Positions 29,606 through 37,982 of a DNA stretch of 64,000 nt are shown here, piece by piece; position 1 is the stretch's first letter; each line of letters starts with the position of its first letter. A model generated the notes under the pieces. It was not told the origin of the DNA. It searched no databases and was given only the letters and a program-made list of their open reading frames with translations. Location of the stretch: the NCBI GenBank assembly GCA_019059635.1, contig JAGVRJ010000007.1, positions 496,001 through 560,000 of the forward strand, read 5' to 3'. Source of the DNA: Proales similis (lineage: Eukaryota > Rotifera > Eurotatoria > Ploima > Proalidae). The translations under genes and the position numbers were made by a program.

Positions 29606-30574
29606 TTAGCTGCTGCTGCTGCTCATGCATGCATCATACAGTTTGGCCGTGTCGAATATCTTGCAATTCTCCAGCACGCTCACTTTCTCGGCCTGGTCAA
29701 CTAGAGCGCTGGCAATCATCGATTTGGCCAGCGTGTCTATCGGGGTGCTGATCAAGGTCGGCGTGAGAACCTGAAACGGCAAAGACAATACACGGGCGAT
29801 TTTTTCACCAAAACGAGACTCTTCTCGGTCCACTATCAGCAGCCTGTTTGATTGACAAGCGGTTTAGATCTGTGCTCATTGATGAGATTCTACTTGACGC
29901 TGCTTACTTGGGCCGATAGATGACAGTTCGTTCGAATCCGAGCGAGCTGACCGCCTCTTCGGCCTCGCCCTTTGTCTTGGGGTAGAGCATAAACGAGTTC
30001 TTGTTGGCACCTGCACTGCTCACCAAGTGAAATTGTTTGCAGCCGCTTTCTTTTGCCAGTTTGGCGCACTCTTGAACGTAGGTCAAGTCGACTTTGCGGA
30101 AGCCCTCCTTGAGATCATTTAAAATGATCATAGCCATATCGCACCTCGGTCGAATCTACTAACCACGCCCGACTTGCCCCTAGTTGTGCCCAGACAGCAG
30201 TACACTACGTCAATGCCTTCAAAAACCTGTGCATGTTCATTGAGCTTGTCATAGTCGATGACCTTTTGAATCTGTTTTTTGTGTGTCAGTTTTTTTTAAC
30301 AACAAGTGCGCAATGTCTGGTCCAAGTTTTACCCCTTTCTGATAGAAATCTTCGCTATAGTCGACTTTGCGCCGCCCGATCAGGGTCGTTGATTTGAAGA
30401 TGTCTCTTTGCAAGACCTCTTTGGTCAAGGCCTTGCCAGTCTCGCCTGAACAAGCAATCTTAAGGTGAAATTGAGTTAAAATGAAACAAAGGGAGGCAAA
30501 CTCATGCCTGTGAAGCCAATGATGCCGATATTCAGGCTTTTAGGATCAAGGCTGAATGATTTTGGTTGAGTCAT
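29606..30574 (-). CDS. HTATIP2: HTATIP2/TIP30-like NAD(P)-binding oxidoreductase (atypical SDR)
   Basis: Five minus-strand exons (about 30502-30574, 30333-30445, 30164-30271, 29908-30107, 29606-29843) join to 243 residues, matching the 242 of human HTATIP2. The N-terminal Rossmann motif reads 'NIGIIGFTGMSGETGKAL', then 'TTLIGRRKVDYSEDF', 'VVYCCLGTTRGKSG', 'FRKVDLTYVQECAKLAKE' and 'FMLYPKTKGEAEEAV' (the YxxxK pair of SDR enzymes). All are close to the human protein. Known family role: an NADPH-binding cytosolic/nuclear protein affecting nuclear import and transcription in vertebrates; its enzymatic substrate is not firmly established. The start codon lies 323 bp from the start of divergent PSMB3, so the promoter is probably shared. 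Confidence 0.93.
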
Positions 30575-30897
30575 TTTGATCTGTCCGCTTCGGCTCTTTT
30601 GATTCGCAGCTATTTTATACCGAGTGACTTGGCTAATTTATGAACAAGACAAATAAACTTTCAACGTTCGCTTTTCTTAAATTTGCATCGTCAATCTCTT
30701 ACCCGCTTGCGCTCGAGTTTGAAAATCACTCAATTCAGTGCGGTTTCTTCAACTCAACTTTTTAATCTCCTCTTGCAAAGCAGCTCGTTAGACTTAATTC
30801 TTGTTCATCCCCGTCCCGTCCAAGCAAAGATGGTAACCTTGGGCCCAATTGTTCTCAGTCGATCGCGAATCTAAACTTATTTACACTCAAGAGTATA
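30575..30897. promoter_or_regulatory. Shared divergent promoter region, HTATIP2 / PSMB3
   Basis: The 323 bp between the two divergent start codons must hold both 5' UTRs and promoters. On the minus strand a TATTTTATAC-like AT-rich stretch (about 30611-30619) may be the HTATIP2 core promoter. No clear TATA is seen on the PSMB3 side. Confidence 0.45.
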
Positions 30898-31745
30898 ATG
30901 GCATATAACGGCGGCTCTGTAGTAGCCATGGCTGGAAAGGACTGTGTGGCGATTGCTTGCGACAAGCGATTCGGCATTCAGTTCTCGACTGTTTCAATGG
31001 ACTTTCCAAAAATATTCGAAATGGGCCCACACCTCTTCCTGGGCCTGGCCGGTCTCGCCACCGACGTTCAGACAGTGTAAGCCGAGCATAGGCCTTAGCT
31101 GTTCTTTTAAATCTCAATGAATTTGGTGCGGTTCGCTTTTATTTCAGGAGCCAGCGACTCAAATTCCGCTTGAACCTCTACGAACTGCAAGAGCACAGAC
31201 ACATTAAGCCCAAGAGCTTCACCAGCATGGTTTCTAATCTCCTCTACGAGCGAAGGTAATAAATCAAAGAAGCGCGATAAAATCGACAACTGACAACTGA
31301 TCCGATTAGATTTGGTCCTTACTTTGTAGAGCCGATTGTGGCCGGACTTGAGCCCGGCACCTTCAAGCCCTACATAAGTGTGAGCGATCTCATCGGACAG
31401 CCGTGCTATTGCGAGGATTTCGCGGTGATCGGAACTGCCAACGAACAGCTCTATGGCATGTGCGAGGCCCTCTGGCAACCAAATTTGGTAAATTTCGCGC
31501 CCGATTAGTTAAAGAAGAGAAGCCAGTTTTTGATTGGAAATCAGGAAGCGGACGACTTGTTTGAGACCATCTCACAGGCTCTGATGAACGCTTTTGACCG
31601 AGATGCCTACAGTGGCTGGGGCGCGTTGGTCTACATCATGTAAGCTGAGATTAACCGTTTCGCTTTCGACAATCAATTCCTAAACGTGAGCCAAAGTGAG
31701 AAAAACAAGGTGACAGTCAAGGAGCTCAAAGCACGAATGGACTAA
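30898..31745 (+). CDS. PSMB3: Proteasome 20S core subunit beta-3
   Basis: Five exons (30898-31076, 31148-31255, 31310-31487, 31545-31639, 31697-31745) give 202 residues (human 205). It starts '[19 protein letters not shown]' without the catalytic N-terminal threonine, as expected for the inactive beta-3 subunit. It continues '[19 protein letters not shown]', '[11 protein letters not shown]', '[17 protein letters not shown]', '[11 protein letters not shown]' and ends '[12 protein letters not shown]', all family hallmarks. Function: structural subunit of the outer surface of the beta ring in the 20S/26S proteasome. Introns are 54-71 nt. Nothing abnormal in the sequence. Confidence 0.97.
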
Positions 31746-32754
31746 GCCAAACGCCCTTCTAACTCTTGTCTACAGCAACAACAGCATCTTTTCAGCTTTT
31801 ATTTTCGACGACTGTAAAATGCCAACTAGTCGGCGCACTGGTTTAAACGGCGGCTCTACACATTAAATATACACATTTATATATATAAAAAATGTCTTCT
31901 CCTTCTACTCACACTCTTTAGCTCTAAATTAATAAATGAGATCAGCGGCCGTCAAAGAGCTTGTCTCTAGTGCATTTAGGGCTTCAATTTGACTTGAACA
32001 GAGTAGACAATCGAAGACAATCGGTGCAAAGAGAAAGAGAGAAAAGTGAGAGAAAGAATAAAGAGTAGAGTGGGCACGAACTGATTGCGACCAAGACAAT
32101 AAATATTGAGCAACGCTTTGACTTGAAGCATAAATCGCAAATCAGTCTAAAGAAGTAGAACTGAGCAAACATGTGGGTAGGAATTTAAAAAAAATAAAAG
32201 CATAAAGAAATGTGCGAGACATGTGCATGTGCATGCACGAGTCTCGCCGCTCGCACTCGCGCATATAAAACGCGAACGGATTTTATCAGGCTGAAGCAGA
32301 GTGGCGACACCCATCTTCACAGCGTAAGCAACCACATCAAAATGATGAGTTGAAAATCAAGTTGTTTACCGAGGACTCATCAGTTTTTCTCTCTTGCTCT
32401 ATTTCATTTATCGTCGCCCAACGCCGATCTTATCTTTGCTCGGCCACAAACGCTTGGCCAGCAACGCTCTTTCTTTACCTGGTTTTAGTTCAAATTTATT
32501 CAAATTTATGCTTATTGAAACACTTTGGCCACGTTTCGTCAGATTTGATCGAGCAAAAAAAAAATTTTTTTTGCTTTTTTGCCTCGTTATGCTATATATC
32601 GCTGGAAAACTCCTCATAAGCATTTTGGGCCGCGTCTATTTAAGTCAGGCCATTCTGCTCGCTTGCCTCAAATTAAATTCACTTGAATTGGTGAAACTAG
32701 AAACTCGCATTTCGCAAAGCCGGTTATTTTCATCGTTTTAACTCAACATTCAAC
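31746..32754. other. Intergenic between PSMB3 and AHCY
   Basis: About 1 kb. It starts with the PSMB3 3' end (AATAAA near 31930) and ends with the AHCY promoter and 5' UTR. A TATAAAA element lies at about 32264-32270, with another AT-rich element TATATA near 32593. Open frames here are AT-rich and unconserved. No gene seen. Confidence 0.45.
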
Positions 32755-34973
32755 ATGTCGTCCAAGCCTTCCTACAAAGTTGGTAAGTTCTAGTCGACTG
32801 CTACTGGGCCAAGAATTCGCTTTAATTCAAATCTCTTGTGTTTTTCTAAGCCGATATCAGCCTGGCTGAATGGGGCCGTCGTGAGATTGAGCTCGCCGAG
32901 TACGAAATGCCCGGTTTGATGCATATGCGTCGAGTTTATGGCCAGAGCAAGCCGCTCAAGGGCGCTCGCATTGCTGGCTGCCTCCACATGACCATCCAGA
33001 CCGCCGTTCTCATCGAGACTCTCACCGAGCTCGGCGCTGAGGTCCAATGGTCGAGCTGCAACATTTTCTCCACTCAAGATCATGCTGCCGCCGCCATTGC
33101 CAAGACCGGTGTTCCCGTCTATGCCTGGAAGGGCGAGACCGAAGAGGAGTACCAGTGGTGCATTGACCAGACCATCGTCTTCCCTGACGGTCAGCCACTC
33201 AACATGATCCTCGACGACGGTGGCGATCTCACCTCGCTCGTCTACGAGAAATACCCGCAGTACTTGCCCGGTAAGTGTTGGATTCCAAGAGGCTCCGACT
33301 GCTCTCTGCATTGATGATGATTGTGTCTTCATGCACCACTATCTGAGTTGATAAGCGTGCTGAGAAATCATCCACAATCAATACGATCTGAAATGTAAAT
33401 CGAGAGAGAAAATGCTGTTTACTAGATGATGATGAACACTCGTTAATGCCTCTGAGACCCAAATTAATGATGATCTCCTGGCTAGAGTACTGAAGGGAAT
33501 ATCTTTTAAACAGAGCGACCGATATGATGATAACTTCCTGAAACCTGACTATCAATGACGATATCCTTGTTTCAGACTAGAGTCGCTGAGCCGGTTCGCA
33601 TTCTCTCGTTTAGTCCAGAGCCTCTTGACTTGAGCCCTCAAGTTTATTCGTATTTCAATCTTATTCACGAACCATTAAAGGTATCCGAGGTATCTCGGAG
33701 GAGACCACCACCGGTGTTCATCACTTGTACAAGATGATGAAGGAAGGTCGACTCAAGACCCCCGCCATCAACGTCAACGACTCGGTCACCAAGGTACGCA
33801 TTGAGGCACAAGTTGCGTTCACTTGATAAAATGATGAAACATCATGCACCACTCTGAGCAATCGATGCTGAGAGTTAACTCAAATGATAATCTGATTGAT
33901 CTCAAGTGCACACGCAATCCTTGTTGAATTGGATGAGAAACTAATTTTGGATCTAATTTTTAGAGCAAGTTCGACAACTTGTACGGCTGCCGCGAGTCGC
34001 TCGTTGACGGTATCAAGCGAGCCACCGACATTATGTTGGCCGGTAAGGTCGCTGTCGTCGCCGGCTACGGTGATGTCGGCAAGGGCTGTGCTCAGGCTCT
34101 GCGAGCTTTCGGCGCCCGAGTGATCATCACCGAGATCGATCCGATCAACGCTCTCCAGGCGGCTATGGAAGGTTACGAAGTGACCACCATGGAGGATGCT
34201 GCTCCTCGAGGCCGAATCTTTGTAACCACCACCGGCTGCAGCTCCATCATCCGACCTGAGCACTTCCAAGTCATGCACGACAACGCCATTGTCTGCAACA
34301 TTGGTCACTTTGATGTCGAGCTCGACGTTGCTTGGCTTAACCAGAACTCGACAGAGCGAGTCACCATCAAGCCACAGGTAACTAAACTTGAAGCTCTTTT
34401 GCTGGTCGAAATGCGCGCCAAAAGATGCTACTCTCTGTCACCACACTTGGTTGCCTGGTATCGTACCATGGTTTCATAGATTATGACAGAGATAGGAAAT
34501 TGGATCGAGATCCACCGGTTAGGATGCCCATCACTCTAACTGATCTAAATCGTCCATACAAATTGCTCAGTGCTCTTTTGGCCACGCATTTCACTCGAGC
34601 AAATCTGACTCCGAGTGATGAATGCTAAAAACTTATTCAATTCTAGGTCGATCGTTATACCCTGCCTGATGGCCGTCACGTGATCGTATTGGCTGAGGGT
34701 CGATTGGTGAACTTGGGCTGTGCCCACGGCCACCCTTCGTTCGTCATGAGCAACTCGTTCACCAACCAGGTGTTGGCTCAGATCGAATTGTGGACTCGTG
34801 GCGACCAGTACGCCGTCGGTGTGCACATGCTGCCCAAGAAGCTCGATGAGGAGGTCGCCGCTGCTCATCTTGGTCACTTGGATGTCCAGCTCACCAAGTT
34901 GAGCTCTGAACAGTCCAAATACTTGGGCATCCCACAGGAGGGCCCGTTCAAGCCTGAGCACTACCGATACTAA
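32755..34973 (+). CDS. AHCY: S-adenosylhomocysteine hydrolase; introns host snoRNAs
   Basis: Five exons (32755-32782, 32851-33270, 33681-33793, 33964-34377, 34647-34973) give 433 residues (human 432). Signatures are '[22 protein letters not shown]'-type N-terminus, '[16 protein letters not shown]', '[17 protein letters not shown]', '[12 protein letters not shown]', the NAD site '[19 protein letters not shown]', and the C-terminus ending 'FKPEHYRY', whose Lys and Tyr close the NAD site. The enzyme reversibly cleaves S-adenosylhomocysteine to adenosine and homocysteine with bound NAD+, removing the product inhibitor of methyltransferases. Codon use in the exons is more biased than in neighbours, fitting high expression. 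Introns 2, 3 and 4 are longer than elsewhere in the window because they carry snoRNA sequences. Confidence 0.98.
33302..33408 (+). ncRNA. Box C/D snoRNA in AHCY intron 2, SNORD33-like guide
   Basis: C box ATGATGA 33314-33320, D' CTGA 33343-33346, C' TGATAA 33349-33354, D CTGA 33388-33391. A closing stem is formed by GCATT (33308-33312) with AATGT (33392-33396), with a further CTCTCT/AGAGAG pairing outside. The 13 nt before D' (33330-33342, CATGCACCACTAT) pair with the conserved 18S rRNA segment GTGGTGGTGCATG. By the D-box-plus-five rule the fifth base pairs with the U that corresponds to human 18S Um1326, the SNORD33 target. The guide in human SNORD33 is nearly the same sequence, but sits before its D box. 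The guide before D is unassigned. Confidence 0.8.
33415..33513 (+). ncRNA. Box C/D snoRNA in AHCY intron 2, target uncertain
   Basis: Perfect 7-bp closing stem CTGTTTA (33415-33421) / TAAACAG (33507-33513). C box within ATGATGATGA 33426-33435, D' CTGA 33452-33455, C' TGATGA 33468-33473, D CTGA 33490-33493. The guide before D' contains CTCGTTAAT, complementary over nine bases to a conserved 28S segment ATTAACGAG, which is suggestive but weak. The guide before D (ends TGGCTAGAGTA) I cannot assign. Confidence 0.75.
33516..33598 (+). ncRNA. Box C/D snoRNA in AHCY intron 2, 28S rRNA guide
   Basis: C box ATGATGA 33524-33530, D' CTGA 33538-33541 (or 33545-33548), C' TGACGA about 33556-33561, D CTGA 33586-33589. 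Closing stem CGACCG (33516-33521) with CGGTTCG (33592-33598), one bulge. The bases before D (33573-33584, CAGACTAGAGTC) are complementary over 12 nt to the highly conserved 28S segment GACTCTAGTCTG. The fifth base upstream of D predicts methylation of the U in GACU of that segment. Confidence 0.75.
33820..33908 (+). ncRNA. Box C/D snoRNA in AHCY intron 3, SNORD32-like guide
   Basis: Perfect 7-bp closing stem CACTTGA (33820-33826) / TCAAGTG (33902-33908). C box ATGATGA 33831-33837, D' CTGA 33854-33857, D CTGA 33892-33895; the C' box is degenerate. The guide before D' (33843-33853, CATGCACCACT) pairs with the same 18S segment as the intron-2 RNA. Here D' is two bases closer, so the fifth base pairs with the G corresponding to human 18S Gm1328, the SNORD32 target. 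Confidence 0.82.
34410..34563 (+). ncRNA. Possible H/ACA snoRNA in AHCY intron 4
   Basis: The 3' hairpin is readable: outer stem GGATCGA (34502-34508) with TCGTCC (34550-34555), an internal loop on both sides (candidate pseudouridylation pocket), and inner stem GTTAG (34518-34522) / CTAAC (34536-34540). An H-box-like ATAGGA (34492-34497) precedes it and ACA (34558-34560) follows three bases before the proposed end. The 5' hairpin is less clear, so the 5' limit is a guess. Confidence 0.4.
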
Positions 34974-35641
34974 GCAGCATCAGCAACAGCCCCGTATCTT
35001 ATTCGCTGGACCAGCTCTTCTACTGGACCACTCCGAGCCCTTCTCAAAAATAATTCATTTCTAAAAGCAGTTTAGCATGTGAACGTCGAGTCAAATTTTC
35101 TGCGTTCCATTCTTCATTTAGGCAGATCTTGTTTTAGTTATAAATGATTTTCCAAAAAATATATATATTTCAATTGAGCACAATTAAAAATATTCAAGTT
35201 GCAACCTGAAAAATAAAAAAAAGAGAAAAAAAAAGTTATTTAAATACCGAGTCTGGGTTGTCTTACGAGGGTTTGTGGAGCTTGTGCTCGGCAGATGTGA
35301 AGCGAATCATTCAAAGCTCGGTTTTTAGTTTTATTTTTCAAATTGGCGCTTTGTCAATTTTAATGGGAACAAGCACCAACAATACTTTGGACTCATTGGT
35401 GACATGCTTTTAAACTTTTTATTCGGTCAGCTGCGGTCTGCAAACAGCCAGAGTGGGTTAATGTCAAGTTTATGTGAAGTCAAATAAAGGACATTTCCAT
35501 CATAAAAAAGGTTCGTGTTTAGTCTAGACTGTTTTAAGTTTATTATTTGCTTCTTGGTTGAGAACTTAATAATTTTGTTTTGTTGTTGAACGTGAATCGT
35601 CGACGGCGTTAGCAGCTTCTTGAATAAAAGGACTGAGCTCA
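34974..35641. other. Convergent 3' UTR region, AHCY / COX4
   Basis: About 670 bp between converging stops. AT-rich with ATATATAT near 35160, and AATAAA signals for AHCY on the plus strand near 35210. No gene seen. Confidence 0.5.
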
Positions 35642-36353
35642 TTAGTTCTTCCATTGTCCCTTTTCGTAGTCCCAGTGAGACGACGGGCCGAAGATCTTGC
35701 CTTGACCCTCAGCGATCATGCGTTCCAACATCTTGCCCTGGTGCTCAAGCGATGAGTTGTGCAGACGCGGGTAATTGTAAACTGAAATTTCAAATCAGTC
35801 AGGGTGCTAAAAGATAAAATCGGGCAATTGCTTACTGGACTTTGCCATGAAATAGTAGAGCCAAATCGACACTCCCAAGAAGAGCAAGGTGCCTCCGACA
35901 GAGAATTTCCATTCACCAGTTGGTGCCTCACTCTCGGCCAAAGTGGAGCAAAAGTCAGCTCGGTAGACTAACAAATTTGAATAGTATGAAGAAAAACGAG
36001 GGCGAGTCTGTTGACCACATACGAGCTTTCTTTTCGGCAACGGTCAAGTTGGCCCAGTCTCCCTTGGCCTTCTCTCGCAGAGCCTTGATCTCAGCAGTGT
36101 CCTCCCTCCATCGGACGGCCGGCAAAGGGCAGTCAGGAGCGTCCTGGTAGTTTGGGTCTCCGTTTCGACCGTAGGCGACTATCTCTCGCTGGCCAATACG
36201 AGGGTAGGCTTCCTCACGAACAAACACCTCGTGGCCGGCATGGGTAGTGCTCGGCGCGCTTGACAACGCGGCGCACACACTCTTGATCGGGCTGCTAACA
36301 GTGAATCGCACCAGGCTACCTTTGGTAGCTCCGAGTTGAATAACTTTGAACAT
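35642..36353 (-). CDS. COX4: Cytochrome c oxidase subunit 4
   Basis: Three minus-strand exons (about 36023-36353, 35836-35968, 35642-35781) give about 195 residues. The N-terminus ('MFKVIQLGATKGSLVRF') is a basic amphipathic mitochondrial targeting sequence. The mature part has 'EAYPRIGQREIVAYG', 'LREKAKGDWANLTVAEKKA', the family's 'LYRADFCSTLAE', one TM helix ('FSVGGTLLFLGVSIWLYYF') and the matrix/IMS tail ending 'SSHWDYEKGQWKN', matching WDYDKNEWKK in other animals. It is the largest nuclear-encoded subunit of complex IV in the inner mitochondrial membrane. Convergent with AHCY. Confidence 0.93.
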
Positions 36354-36869
36354 GTTCGCTATTAAAAATAGAACGAAGCAGTCGAATGGTTCTAAATGCA
36401 AACGTCAGTCAGTTAAATCGACTTGTTGTCAGTCAATTCAACGAGATGGGCCGGCCTGAGAACATTGCCGGTTTCTGTGCATGAGATTGAATAGATGATT
36501 CGCCGCGCTCTCGCCTCAATCGTTTCGCTGCTCAGTTGCAGTCTAAAGCAGCAGAACGATGCGTATATTGTGGCGTATGCCGCTCGGGCTGCAAGTCAAA
36601 AGTAAATTTGCAATCTGAACAGGGAATAATTAAGCGATCGGCAAGCGATGCTAAATTTGTCCGAGCAGAAAGAAAAAAAGAAATAGAAAATCGATTTCAG
36701 CCAATCTTGGTCCGTGCAGCTTCTTCAACTAGGCAATCAAGACCCAAGATGGACAGTGAACAGACCACTGGTTGAATAATTTACAATTTATTTTTGAATG
36801 TTTACAATTAAACCGGTCTAGTTGTTTCTCCGTAAGAGTGTTGTTACAAGTAATCAGTTGCAATAAATG

Positions 36870-37480
36870 CAGTCGAGCATTGACTAGTCGGACCGTGACG
36901 AGTTAGGACGAACAAGATTAAACTAAACGTAGATGTGGTGACGAGGCCGTAGAGAATATGCAAATGGGTCTCTTACCTGGATGGTTTCATCATCGATCGA
37001 GTACTGGGTGAACGAGACGTCTTGAGACTGGATGTCGAGAAAAGGGTCGTCAAAGTCGTAGTGATGTTCCACTTTGAACGGTTTGCTCGATCGCAGTTTA
37101 GAATAAAATGGCCCATAAGATCTGAAGTATTTGAGAAGCGCAATTATGATTAGGACCAGAAAAAAGCCGGCAAATAGCCTAATTTGGCCGAAATATCAAA
37201 ATTGATGATCAGTACAGGCAAAGTGAAAGATTAACTTTACCACAAGTACCAGAATGACCAGACGTCGTTGCAGCATTCGTTCTCGCCGCAGCAGTACTGG
37301 TCCGGCTTCTGGCACAAATCGTGATCGCAGTAGTTCGTGCCAGTCTATTAATTGCGCATAAGAAAATCTCAAGCAAAACTGAATAATCAATTGCGAGCAG
37401 GCTGTTGTCTTTACCATGTTCAGACGAGTAGATGTTGGCCGGTTGAAGAATGCTTCCGACTCGAGGGCTCGACTTAGGCC
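36870..37480 (-). CDS. WBP1/VOPP1-like Cys-rich single-pass membrane protein
   Basis: Several minus-strand exons. The readable core joins 'NRPTSTRLNM' (exon about 37417-37499) to 'TGTNYCDHDLCQKPDQYCCG' and 'ENECCNDVWSFWYLW' (exon about 37240-37345), then a TM segment ('LFAGFFLVLIIIALLKYF') and a cytoplasmic tail ending near 36978. A further short last exon is likely. The YCCG...CC-WxxWYLW block directly before the TM helix is the hallmark of the WBP1/WBP1L/VOPP1 family, whose tails normally carry PPxY motifs for NEDD4-type ligases and whose members act in endosomal membranes. No PPxY is visible in the part I can read. The N-terminus (a TATAAAA element lies near 37648 on the minus strand) is not resolved. 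Confidence 0.6.
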
Positions 37481-37499
37481 GACATAACAGTTCAAGTCT

Positions 37500-37982
37500 A
37501 AAGAGAAAAAAAGCAAGTTTAGAGCGTCTGCTTGCTGCCAGCTAACACTCGTCTGCTCGAGCGCTTTTCTTTTGTTCCCATAAATATTCAAATTATGCAC
37601 AATCTTTGTCTACTCTGCGGTACACAATTCAAAAGTCGTACGACTTTTATACTAACAAAAGGAAACGTGATTGTTTGAGTTAGGCTGAAGGCACAATAAC
37701 AATAATCGTTTGTTCGTGCGGCTGCCCTAAGCTCAAGTCTGCCGGCTCGATGCCAAGCCTTAAGCTCAAAACTCTGATCTATCTTGAACTTGAACGCACA
37801 CAGTTAAGACATAACTAACCTGACACATAAACAACTCAATGGCCGGCATGGCAAAATTTGAGTAAATTTTTCGGTAATTTAACCAGCTCGTGTTGGAAGG
37901 TTGTGAGAATAAGAAGAAAGGTGAAAGAAGGTGAACAATCGAAAGAGTTGAAAAGGTCCGGACAGTAGAAAGTAAAAATAAA
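37500..37982. promoter_or_regulatory. Divergent 5' region, WBP1-like gene / TYW4
   Basis: About 480 bp between the first recognisable coding exon of the minus-strand gene and the TYW4 start at 37983. It includes the TATAAAA-like element on the minus strand (near 37648) and probably the unresolved first exon of the WBP1-like gene. No other gene seen. Confidence 0.4.

Noticed and set aside
32350-32741. Hydrophobic open frames upstream of AHCY
   Set aside because: AT-rich, overlapping in several frames, no family resemblance; fits promoter or 5' UTR sequence.
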